Assembly: GCA_026770575.1 (NCBI GenBank)
Contig: MU657182.1
Span: 124,057 to 188,056 of the forward strand
Source of the DNA: Pelagophyceae sp. CCMP2097
Lineage: Eukaryota > Sar > Pelagophyceae
Direction of reading: 5' to 3'
DNA length: 64,000 nucleotides
Shown here: one piece after another, positions 43,026 to 52,700 of the stretch
How the letters are laid out: each line of letters starts with the position of its first letter
How positions within the stretch are numbered: the stretch's first letter is position 1
Notes under the pieces: generated by a model
The model's database searches: none
What the model was told of the DNA's origin: nothing
Seen by the model: the letters and a program-made list of their open reading frames with translations, nothing else
Position numbers and translations under genes: made by a program

Positions 43026-44657
43026 TTAACAACGGTCGATGTCCGAATCGTATTCGGCGTCGGCCGCGGCGCAGCTGAAATAACCGCCGTAGTTGTCTCG
43101 GACCCAAACGCCGTGCACCTACATGCCGCGGGTCAGAATCAGAAAATGGCAAGGACGAGACGCCGCGAGGCACGCCCGGGACGTCGGCGACGTGGCTCGC
43201 CGGCCGTCGCGCAGGCTCGGCGTCGACCTGCACCGGGCGTCCCGGGTCGAAAGCGGCGGCAGATGAAAGCGGCGGATGAAAGCGCGAAAGCGGCGGCACA
43301 AAGAAGGACGTACCGGCTCCCAGACGGCGTCGCCGTCGTCGTCGTCGAGGTCCCAGACGCAGACGTTGCCTATTCAATGCGGCTCCCCAGACGTCGCCCG
43401 ATGCAGACGGCCTCTGGAGTCGACGCGGCCAGCGCACCATCCATGGCCGCGGTGGCGAGTACTTGCGCGCCTGCGTGGTCCGCCACCGCGAGGCCGGCGA
43501 CTGCGTTGAAGTGGCCCCGGAGGGAGCGCAGCGGGCCGTCCGAATCGCCGGCCGTGGCCCAGATGCGCACCGACGCGTCCGCCGAGGCGGTGGCGACGTA
43601 CCACGTAGCGCCGCTGAATCTATTTGCGACGTCACCAAGAGGCCGGTGCCGCAGCGCGGCGACGGCTAGCACGGGGCCGCCGTGGCCGCGGCAGACGCGG
43701 ACCGCCGCGCTCTTAGGGTCGTCGGCGTCCCAGATGCGCGCCTGCAGTGAGGCATCGCCGCGGGCCGGCTGGGACGCTCGCAGAGGCGTTCGCAGAGGGA
43801 CGCTCCGCAGAAAAACGCACCGTGGCGTCGTTTGACCCAGAGACGAAAAACGCGCGCTGGCTCGCGTCGCGGAACGAGGCGGCGCAATTGACAGCGCCCG
43901 AGTGGCCCGACCTACGGCCGGGGCGTGCGACTCGCGCAACAAGCGTCGCGCAAAGGACGCGGCAGTTTGACAGCGCGAAGAGTCTTTTGCCAGACGCGGC
44001 GTCAAAGGCGTGGAGTTTGTGGTCGTGGCACGCCGCGACGACGATGCCACCGCGCGCCGCCGAAACGTGTGCCACGCCCGCTACGGCGTCGCCCAAACCC
44101 CCGCAGACGACGACCTCGCCTGGAAAACACGCATCGGCAATGTGCAAGCCGGACGTTTGTCAAGGGCGCTCACCCTTCGCTGCGACGTTCCAGACGCGGA
44201 GGGTGCCGTCCCTCGCCGCGGACGCGACGCGCCAGCCTCTGCTGCCGGCGTCGAAGCATGTTAACGCTGTGACCCAATCGGCGTGGCGGAGCACGGCCAT
44301 GCATTTCCCGTCCGCGCCGTCCCAGACGCGCACGCTCGCGTCCACGGACCCCGAGACGATTCGACGCTGGGCCGCCGACGGCGCGTGGCAGGCCACCGCG
44401 AGCACGTCCTGCGAGGGGCAGTTGGAGGGGGCTCCTCTCTTAGCGGGGCGGTTTTTGCGCGGCGCCTCGCGACGCTGCTTCGGCGCCTTTGCGTGTCCGG
44501 CGAGCTTGTGAATGACTCGTGCCTGGACCGGGTCCCAGACATAAACGTGTGCATCTCGGGAACCGCAAACGACTCGGGGCTCGTTGGCGACCGTCGTGTA
44601 CACGGCCACGCAGTTCACGCAGGCCCCGTGCGCCAGCACCGCCCGCGGCGCGCCCAT
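43026..44657 (-). CDS. second WD40-repeat protein
   Basis: Multi-exon gene on the minus strand from ATG at about 44657 (an upstream in-frame ATG at 44783 is possible) to TAA at 43026. Blades visible in order: GACVNCVAVYTT with VVCGSRDAHVYVW; QDVLAVACHAPS with RIVSGSVDASVRVW; DWVTALTCF with VASAARDGTLRVW; GVAHVSAARGGIVVAACHDHKLHAF; GHSGAVNCAASF with FFVSGSNDATVRF; LQARIWDADD; GGPVLAVAALRH with YVATASADASVRIW; HFNAVAGLAVAD with VLATAAMDG; NVCVWDLDDDDGDAVWEP. The last exon is VHGVWVRDNYGGYFSCAAADA. The number of blades suggests more than one propeller or a large single one. It is adjacent to another WD40 gene but the sequences are not near-identical. Function unknown. Several internal exon ends are unresolved. 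Confidence 0.7.
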
Positions 44658-44944
44658 GGCCGCGACGACCCGGCGAGGCTGCGCCGCTCCACGGTGCCAA
44701 AAAAACAGTCTGATTTGTTTCGGTTGGGGCCCTCTCGTCATTCGAACGTCACACCGCGATCGGCGATCGCGGTCGACGTTCACTGTCCACGCAGCCCGAA
44801 CTGCTGAGGTTCACGAGCAATCCCTTCAGCCGGCTGCGTGCCAAGGCCCACGGTCGTTCGCTGCCGAGGCTCTCGCGCCACGCTTCGGAAGGGTGCCCGG
44901 GTATTGTTTGAGACGGACTTGCGTACGATTTCAATAGCGGCGCC

Positions 44945-45716
44945 TCAGGGCGCTGCTGCGTTAATGTGGCGCGAGGAAGTCGCGGGCCGGCTCGGGTGGG
45001 ACTGCGCGTCGACGGGCGAGTACGGTACGACATCGTCGGGCGCTTCCGAGTCGGGCGCCTCTTTGAGCTCCGCGCGCGACTCCGCGCCGTCGGCGTTTTT
45101 CGCGGCCGGGAAGCGTCGGTGTTTCCCCGGCGACCGTCTCGCCGCCGTCGTCGCGTTGGCCTTTTGCAGCTTTTGGAGGCCATCAATCTGCAGCGCCTTG
45201 AGGAACGCGGCCTTCACCGCAGGCGCTGATTCGAGCGCTGTCCGGAGCTCCAAGGCGTCCCAGCGAACAAAGGGCACCTGGCCGCGGCCGACAACGCAGG
45301 ATGCCCAGTCTTGGGCCATGCCGCGTTGAAAGGCCATGGAACCCACCCAACAGGGCGGCTCCAAAGAATAGCGGTGGTCGCCGTCAACGATAAAGTCAAT
45401 CGCCGGCGGCCGCGCCGTCGCCGTCGAGACGTAGCGCAGCGCCGGCGCCGGGGCGGCGTAGGCGAGGACGATATGCGTCGCCGCAGCGCCCTGCGCGGCG
45501 AGGTTGGCGCGGTTCGGCGCGTGGCCTCGCCGCGCGCCTCTGAGCAGCGCCGAAACGTTTTCCAAAGCCGTGTTTTGAAAAGACCTGGTCGTGCAACAGC
45601 TTTGCCACGGAGCGCACCTCGGCGGGGCCGGTAAGCGCGGTTGTCTCGAGCTCTTTCGCCGCAAACTTGACGGGCGCGCCGACGACGGCGTGGTGCGTCT
45701 TTCGGACTTGGATCAT
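44945..45716 (-). CDS. Popeye-like / second cyclic-nucleotide-binding segment
   Basis: Two exons, 45716-45585 and 45490-44945, joined in phase across a 94-nt intron. The first reads VGAPVKFAAKELETTALTG and VRSVAKLLHDQ. The second reads GAAATHIVLAYA, AIDFIVDGDHRYSLEPPCW and VPFVRWDALELRTALESAPAV, then a disordered tail. The 'EPPCW' and 'W....L...L...p..k..flkalq..gl.KLQ' pattern resembles the Popeye (POPDC) cAMP-binding domain; this is a weak match. It begins with an ATG overlapping the stop of the upstream cyclic-nucleotide-binding frame. In a eukaryote that suggests this is the C-terminal half of one gene whose frame is broken by the 8-bp duplication at 45714-45729, or a sequence artefact. 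Confidence 0.5.
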
Positions 45717-46633
45717 AATTTCATAATTTCAGAGTACAGCATCTTCTCCAAAACGGGTCTCAACAGCTCATCAACGAGGAGCCTTTCCAGATCGGCGAAC
45801 TTCCACTCCAACACGTCTGTGTCAGAAGTGCGCGTGCGGCACGTCGCCGACGCGAATTTTGCTTCAACTGCGTTGAGCAAGGCGACTTCGCCGAGGAAGC
45901 AAAAAGAGTCTAAAGCCGCCACTCGTGCACCGTCCACTTCGACATCCACGCCACCGTCGCAAACGAGGAATAAGGCGTCATTCGATGAACCTTGCGTGAT
46001 GAGAGCCGCGCCGGCGTTTTCTATAAAACGCCGCGTCGCGGCGGAGAGAAAGAGCATCGTCTCATGCTCCGAGAGGCCGTGATGCCCAAAGCAGCCGTCG
46101 TGCAGCCTTTGTTGTTCGCCGGAGAGTCCATCCAGCTTGGAAACGGCATCTGCGACGTTTTCCATTTCGACAAAGCCGCGAAATGCCGCGCTTTTGCCAA
46201 AGACCGTTTCCGGGATTTCGCCGCATTGCAAAATATGGACACCTTGCGTGGCCCCCAGCCGGACGGCGGCGGCGTAGTCTACAGATGTTTGAGACCCGGC
46301 GGCGCCGTACGTTTCCGAGAAGCAGGCGACGAAGGTTGCGCACGCCTCGACGTCTTCCACAACGTCGACGAGCGCCAAACGCAGCTTCTCCGCGGTGGCG
46401 TCACCGGCGGCCGCCGAGACGAAGACGCCGCGCCTCGCGGCCGGCGCGCTGCTGCGCGGGGCGTCGAACGTGCCGGCGAAGGATTCGTCGAGTCCTCTCC
46501 TGGTCCACGCCCCAACGAGCTTTGCGAGGCGCTTCTGCGTCGCCGGTTCGTTTACCCCGTGCAGCGCAGCCAGGCCCGCGGGCTGAGACTGCGCCAGGCA
46601 GAGCGCCGCGCCGTCGGTGCCCGCCGCGCGCAT
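45713..46633 (-). CDS. cyclic-nucleotide-binding-domain protein (N-terminal half?)
   Basis: Single open frame of 306 codons. The C-terminal about 110 residues form a cyclic nucleotide-binding domain: ITQGSSNDALFLVCDGGVDV, then FLGEVALLNAVEAKFASATC, with the phosphate-binding-cassette-like Gly-Glu, and DVLEWKFADLERLLVDE. An Arg at the usual phosphate position is not clear. The N-terminal 190 residues are helical with no recognised domain (VFVSAAAGDATAEKL; DYAAAVRLGATQGVHILQ). The frame stops at MLYSEIMKL exactly in an 8-bp direct tandem repeat (cataattt twice, 45714-45729). Without one copy the frame would continue as SEIMIQVRKTHH into the Popeye-like segment. Whether this is one gene or two is open. 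Confidence 0.65.
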   Translation of the reverse strand: MRAAGTDGAALCLAQSQPAGLAALHGVNEPATQKRLAKLVGAWTRRGLDESFAGTFDAPRSSAPAARRGVFVSAAAGDATAEKLRLALVDVVEDVEACATFVACFSETYGAAGSQTSVDYAAAVRLGATQGVHILQCGEIPETVFGKSAAFRGFVEMENVADAVSKLDGLSGEQQRLHDGCFGHHGLSEHETMLFLSAATRRFIENAGAALITQGSSNDALFLVCDGGVDVEVDGARVAALDSFCFLGEVALLNAVEAKFASATCRTRTSDTDVLEWKFADLERLLVDELLRPVLEKMLYSEIMKL

Positions 46634-47031
46634 GTTTGAAGCGACGTGGGCTGGGACCTACGGTTGGAGTTATGATCCTCCAAAGGGCATGGTCCTCCGC
46701 ACCTCGTGCGCGAGGAGGAGCGTGTAGACCTGGTCCACGGTCAGCGCGTGGAGCGGCGCCTTGCGGCCGGAGGAACTCGCGCCGCCGCCCATGCCCCTAG
46801 AAGTGTCGGCTGCAAGAGTGGCTGCGCCGCGGCTGCCTCTTTGGCCAGCGGCAGTCGTGCGCTGCGTCGGGCACGCGCGGTTTCGAAGGCGGGTGCACCC
46901 GACGGGAGCTGCTTACGGTCGAAGTCGATCGCGATGCAGGTCAAGCGGCGGAGATGCAGGTCCGCAAGGGGACCAGTCAACGCTTCTTTTGAACCTTTAT
47001 CAAACTTTTGAAAATTGCGCATGCAAACTCA
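46634..47031. promoter_or_regulatory. divergent intergenic region
   Basis: Head-to-head spacer between the cyclic-nucleotide-binding gene (minus) and the BRE-like gene (plus). No coding signal accepted. A run of AT-rich sequence at about 46985-47015 (cttttgaacctttatcaaac) precedes the plus-strand start. Confidence 0.35.
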
Positions 47032-48350
47032 ATGCTCGTTTTCACCACTACGCAAGTGCAAGGTCGAATGCGCCAGACGGCGACCTCGAGGCCGGCGGCG
47101 CGCTTCGACGTGCGCTTCGAGTCGGCAAATTCGGGGCGGTTCAGCGTGGACTACGGGCGGTGGCAGCTGCGGTGGCATTTCGTCGGGGAAAGGCGCGGAA
47201 ACGACGTCTTCATAGACGACCTCATCCCTCTTAACGGCGGTCTTCCCGACGACGACGCCGCACACGTCTACGCCGCCTTCCCTCTTTCAGCGCTGCCGTC
47301 CCTCGCCTTGGACGGCGGCGCGCCTGCTTCAAAGCTCGCGGCCGACGTCGCGGCCGCGTTCCACGCGCGACAAGTCTCTAGAGCGCAAAAATGGCTCGGC
47401 GGCCGCGCGGGCCCCGACTTGGATGCGGCGGCGGCGGCGAAGCGCCTCTGCGGCGTCGTCGTGGGGGCGAAACATTTGGAGGTGGTCGTGGATATTTTCG
47501 CCGACGCCCACGCCCACGATTCTTCTGACGGCGCCGTCGCCGAGTTCTCGGCGCTGCTGCGGCTGCACGGCGCGCCGCGCGTGGCGGTGACGTACACGCC
47601 GCGCGGCGCCACCGTCCAGGTGGTCTCGCTGCCTCGCGCCTCGCTGCCCCTGACGTTTGCCGGATTCGACGCGCCCCAATTCCAACAAGGCACCTCCCTC
47701 GAACAATACCTTCAAAAGTGCCGAACTAACATCTTCGACCCCTGGGCTCAAAGGCGAAACCTCGTCCAAGAGATCGAACGTGCGTCGCCACCTCTGTTCA
47801 GTCCCGCTTCGCGGCATCGAGCCGCTTCTCCGCTAGGCCGGCACGTCTCCGTGGCGGCGGACCATGCCGAGTACGCCTCCGTCACCATCGCCTTTGAGCA
47901 CAAGGACCGGCAGTACGCATGGATTTGCCTTCTCACCTTCCAGATCCCTGCCGCGTTCCCCCTCGAGGCGCCCGCAAGAAAGCAGCGTCGGCCGTGGAGT
48001 TCCAAGGCATGCCGGGGGAATCGCGCACGACGACCGTGCCGGCGAGAGCCGCCCTTGAGACTGACGCCCGCCATTTGGATGGACGGTCGCTCTAGGTGAT
48101 GACCTTAACCGACTACATCCACCCCACGAGCATTGCCCTCGACGCATCTCTTTACCGCTACTCGCCGCGCTGGGATGCGCCGAGAATCGCCGCCGAGCTC
48201 CTCGCCCACGCGCGAAGCGAGCTCCCCAGAGCATTCCACGTCGCCCCGCCGCAGAAGCCCACCCCGCCCAAAAGCCCACCGCTCCCGACGCGTCTCTTTA
48301 CCGCCCTCGCCAGGGAGCCCGCCCAGAAGCCAACCGCACCACCGCGCTGA
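47032..48350 (+). CDS. BABAM2: BRE/BABAM2 (BRCC45) homologue
   Basis: Three exons, 47032-47779, 47837-47973, 48096-48350, give 379 aa against 383 in human BRE. The match to the BRE family is by layout and local sequence. The N-terminal UEV-like domain has RFSVDYGRWQLRW and FIDDLIPLNG. The central helix has PWAQRRNLVQEIER. The second UEV-like domain has SVTIAFEHKDRQYAWICLLTF, QIPAAFPLEAP, and then the diagnostic YRYSPRWD plus a helix (AAELLAHARSELPRAF). BRE is a scaffold of the BRISC and BRCA1-A K63-deubiquitinase complexes. Intron 2 (47974-48095) needs a GC donor (CCC|GCAAG) with TAG acceptor; only this donor restores phase and homology. The start ATG is uncertain (47032 or 47068). Confidence 0.8.
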
Positions 48351-48480
48351 AGCACTCTTAAGCGCCTCGCGCCGCAAATCGAGGGGGCGCGGTCCGGGTG
48401 GACTGTCGCGGGTCCTGCGCGGGCCCCGGGTGACGCGTCGTTTTCAGTGCTCTTTCCAATTGCTCTTTCGGTCAAAAGAA

Positions 48481-49382
48481 CTAGTAGTCACAGGCGGCCA
48501 GAACGATATTTTTTCGCCGTTCGAGATCGGCGGACGCCGCCGCGTCACGGATCCGCGCCTCGAGGTCGGCGACGGGCGGGGCCGTGCCGATATGCCCGTG
48601 GGCCGCCGCGCGCTTGAAGAGGCGCAGCGCCTCGACGTCGTCGTGCGGCACGCCGCAGCCGGCTGCGTAAAACGCGCTGAGGTTGTAGAGCGATTGCGCA
48701 TCGCCCTGCGCCGCAGCGAGGCGGAACCACTTCACGGCTTCGGCGTCCGACTTTGCCACGCCCCGGTCGTCACGGTGGTAACACGCATTGCCGAGTTCGA
48801 GCTGCGCGGCAGTAATGTCTTGCTCGGCCGCGCGCCGATACCACTTCGCGGCGGCCTTTACGTCGACCTCGACGCCGTGGCCATTCTCGTAACAATGCCC
48901 CAATATGTTCTGGGCTCGTGCCTTGCCCTGCGCCGTCGCGAGCTTAAAAACAGGGCCGCGCGCTTCACTTTCTTCCCGAGGCCCAAGTGGCCGTGCCAAT
49001 ACTTGAAGCCGAGCTCCGCCTGCGCCTCGGCACGGCCCGAGTCTGCGTGCTTCCGCAGCCAGCGCACCAACTCGGCGTCCGTTTTCGGGGCGAGGGTTCG
49101 GCAAAGCGGGCAGCGGTTGTCGTACTCCTGGCACTTGTCGCCGTCGGCGCAGTCGCCGCAGATAATCTTGAAGCAGCAATAAAGCAGAGTGGACTTGTTC
49201 ACGACTGGAAGCAGGTCGAGGCAGATGGCGCACGTGTCCCGCGAGGCCAGCGTGGCGTCCGGCGCGCTGGGCCTGACCAGCGCCGTCGTCCGAGCAGCCG
49301 ATGAGCACGCCTTGGAACCTGCCGCCGGCGCGGAGTCCTCGACGATGGCCGGCGCCTCCTTGATCTTCAGCTTCGCCGGCAT
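48481..49382 (-). pseudogene. RING finger plus Sel1-repeat gene with a homopolymer frameshift
   Basis: The N-terminal frame (49382 to about 48950) encodes an acidic leader, a RING/U-box-like finger (CAICLDLLPVVNKSTLLYCC, then CGDCADGDKC, RCPLCRTLAP) and the first Sel1 repeat (AQAELGFKYWHGHLGLG). The second frame (about 48975 to 48481) continues with three or four Sel1 repeats (ARAQNILGHCYENGHGV; AAQLELGNACYHRDDRG; AQSLYNLSAFYAAGCGV) and stops at ACDY. The frames meet inside KKVKRAA...FKLATAQGKA at a run of five A on the plus strand (48946-48950). A one-base gain or two-base loss there would restore a normal Sel1 repeat. It may be a young pseudogene or a consensus error in a homopolymer. An upstream exon is possible (acceptor TACAG before DRLLDEL). 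Paralogue of 32643-33968. Confidence 0.72.
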
Positions 49383-49723
49383 AAGCTCGTCGAGGAGCCG
49401 GTCCTGTAGGCAACGACAGCCCGAAGCGCCGATCGGGAGGACAGTTGCGGGACCGTGAACCGGGTGGTGACCGCGATATTTTGCGAATCAAAAGCAGCGG
49501 ACATTCGAATTCTGGGGTCACCGCGCCTCTTGTCAGGGGTCGTCGGCCCAGGCGGTGAGGAGGTATCATCCCGGCCCCTGCACGGGTCTCCCTACGCCTT
49601 CTTTGGCGGGCGGGCTCGCTCTGTCCAAAGATTAGGAATCCTCTTAGGGACCATGTTAGGGAGGCTCGCGTCCAAAAGTGGCGTTGTTGCGCGTTTGGCG
49701 GCCCCGGGCGCGCGCGCGGTGGG
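49383..49723. other. intergenic region
   Basis: No accepted gene between the RING-Sel1 start and the stop of the adenylation/hexapeptide gene, both on the minus strand. An additional 5' exon of the RING-Sel1 gene could lie here. Confidence 0.35.
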
Positions 49724-52700
49724 CTAGTTGGCGGGCCAGCCCTGGGCCTGGGCGCCGGCCTGGACGACGTCGCCGGAGAGGACGAGGGTATGTTCAAGCA
49801 GCATGGCATTCTTCTCCATGGCGGCCCCTGACAAGAGGCGCGAGTGCGCTCTAAGCGTGCCGCCCGCGCCGACGACCAGCGGATTCAAGGAGAACTTGCC
49901 GCGCGAGTTCAAGTGGCAAACCAACGAGGCGAAATCCACAACGGCACGGTCGCCCAGCGAGACTAAATCGGGCTCTGTCATCATTGGAGACGCGCCAGTG
50001 GGATAAAGGCAGACGTCGTCCCCGATTTCGGCGCCGAGGCAGCGGAAGTACGCCGCGAGGTACGCCGATCCTTGAAGGAGGCCCAAGATTCCGGAATCCA
50101 GGTCACCGACTCTAAAGAGCCGGGGCGCTTTCACGATCTCGTCGCACGCAATCGAAAGCTGCCAGCGCTGGCAGTAGGAATCCGTCGTCCAGGGGTGGTC
50201 GCCGCGCTTGCGGCGGCCCATGATGACCCACTTTGAAGCGACGGTGGCTCCTAAGGCTATGGTAGCGAGTATCGCGGAGACGCACAAAAACGCAGACGCC
50301 AGCGTCACAAAGAGCGCCGCGTCGCTCGGGAAGAGCGCGGCCTCGCCGTCGTCGTACAGCGCCTTTTCGAGGCGGAAGTGGCCCGGGATAAAGGGTAAAA
50401 CCCGCCAGAAGCCGTGGACGCGCGTGGCAAGGAGGAGAGCTGCTGGAATCGACAAAGAGAAGAAGGCCGTGTGCAAGGCGGCGACGCCCATGTTCAGCAA
50501 AGCGACGGACGTCTGCGAGAGAACGCAGTAATTTGGCTTGTAAGAAGGGTCGTGCCCGAGAGCGGTTAAACGAGCCAGGGTCTCCTGGTCGCCGTTTCGA
50601 ACAGCTCTGGAATGCTCCCGCTTCAAGTCGTTGTAGTAAAACGCGGCGCCAAAGGGCCTGAGCGTGGGGGCGTTCTCCGTCGCAAAGTCGCCGTCGGCTA
50701 AACAAACGGCGGCGTTGCCTCGGGAACCAACGTAAGTCGATCCCGGAGCAAACTTTGAACCGCGTGCGGCCAGAGTGCCGCTGCCGAGGACGGCGTTTCG
50801 GCCGACTTCGGCGCCGGGGAGTAAGACGCATCTGTCCGCCACCATTGCCCCAGCACCGATGTTGATCGGCGCAGCAGACGTCCCGTCCCTCGGCAAGTAC
50901 AGCGACCTCGAGGCGAAGGTGACGTCGTCTCCCACAGTGAGCAAGTCGAACTCGATGACGTCGACACCCGACCCAGGCCAGTAGACACGCTTCCCCACCT
51001 TTGCGCCCAGGGCTCTGTAGATGCGAGATACGCCTTCGTAATGCGTCCCGATGAGCCCGGGCACGCCGGCGAGCTTGCCGCCGGGCAGGAGCTTGGCCAT
51101 GAGCCAACTCCGGAAGAGGTCGAACTCTCCGGAGTTGGTGCATGTTTTGTGTGAACCGTCGTCTGCCTTGAATTCGCCAATGAGGCACTTCTTCACCAAA
51201 ATCGCACAAGCCAGGTAGATAAAGGGCCGGAAGACCTCCAAGATGATCTTGCCGAGGACGTGGAAGAGGACGCGCTCCCAGGTGGTGCACCACCTTAAGA
51301 TGCCCTCCATGGTATCAATCTCGACGAACCACCCCGAACCTAAAGCCACGTGCACCATGCAGTACAAGTTGACGAACCAGGGCCCCATGCTGACGACGTG
51401 GCAGAGGAAGAGGACGGGGTAGCCGAAGCCAAGCTGGATGAGGATGTGAGGCTGTCGGAAAGTGGCCCTGCACAAGTCTCGATTGGCTAAAGTCGCGTCC
51501 CGGAGCTCGTGCGACGAGGAACACGGACCGAGGTGCGTGTCGTCTTGTAAGACGGCGCCCGGCGCAATCGCCGATTTCGCGCCGACGGAACACCGGTTGC
51601 CGATGGAGATGGGCGCGAAGACCACCCCGCCCGCGTCCACGCCGAACCCGCGGCAGAGGCAGTCATCGAGAGCGACGTCGTCGCCGATCGAAACGAGGTC
51701 GAACTCGCGCAGCTTGCAGCCCTTGACGACCTTGCAGCGTTTCCCGATTCTGGCGCCCATGAGTTTGTAGTACCTGTTTGCGCGTCGGGTTGTCGCAGAC
51801 GAGGCGCCTTTCGAAAAGGCCCCTCTCTCTCTGCGTTGATGCGCCTCCTCGGCAATCGGAAACGGGCCGTCCCGAAAACGTCCCCCGCGGGTTTTTCGAA
51901 AACGTACCAGATGAGCAGCGGCGCGTGGTGCGCGTAGACGCCGCGCCCCAGGATGGCCAGCGTCTTCTCCACGAACCACCACCTCAAATACGCCGGCGAC
52001 CACAACTCGACTCTCCCGGCGCGGTATCTGCCGATGATGAGCCACTTTATTGCGACTCCGAGGAGCGGCTTCAAGACGGACGTCATCAGTTTGCATGTGA
52101 CTAAAGCAAGTAAAAGCGAGTAAAAGCGCGAGAGGTCGAGCATCATAAAATGCAGGAAGAGCTCGGCGTAAAGCCACCACGTTGAGATTTTGACGAGTGG
52201 GAAAACGATGAATAAAGGGAGAGCTTGCACCACCCGCGCCGCCAACCTCGTCGAGGACCACATTTTGACCTTTTCGGCCTTGTTCGCCTCGAGCAGCGGC
52301 GCCTCGTGCGCCTTGGCCGGGGAGCCCTGCTTTTGCAAAAGGTCGTCTAGGTGGCTCGCCAACGCGGCGACGGTGCGGTGCGAGAAGACCGCGACCACCG
52401 ACGGATTCACTCCAAACTTGCGACGCAGGGCGCCGACGAGCCTGCCCGCTAAGATGGAAGAGCCGCCGACGTGGAAGAAATCCGCTTCGACGGAGAGGTC
52501 GTCGGACTTGAGAAGTTGCCGCCAGACTTGCAGCACCTCCTTCTCGCGCTCGTTCCGCGGCTTCACCATGGGCGGGGCCATCTTCGAAGGCGGCACGTGC
52601 ACGCGAGAGTGCGGGATCTTCGAAGTCAGCTTGGCTCCCATCGGAGGCGCCGTCGTCTCAAAGTGCCTCTCTCCAAGCGGCGTCTGGTCGTCGAGCATCG

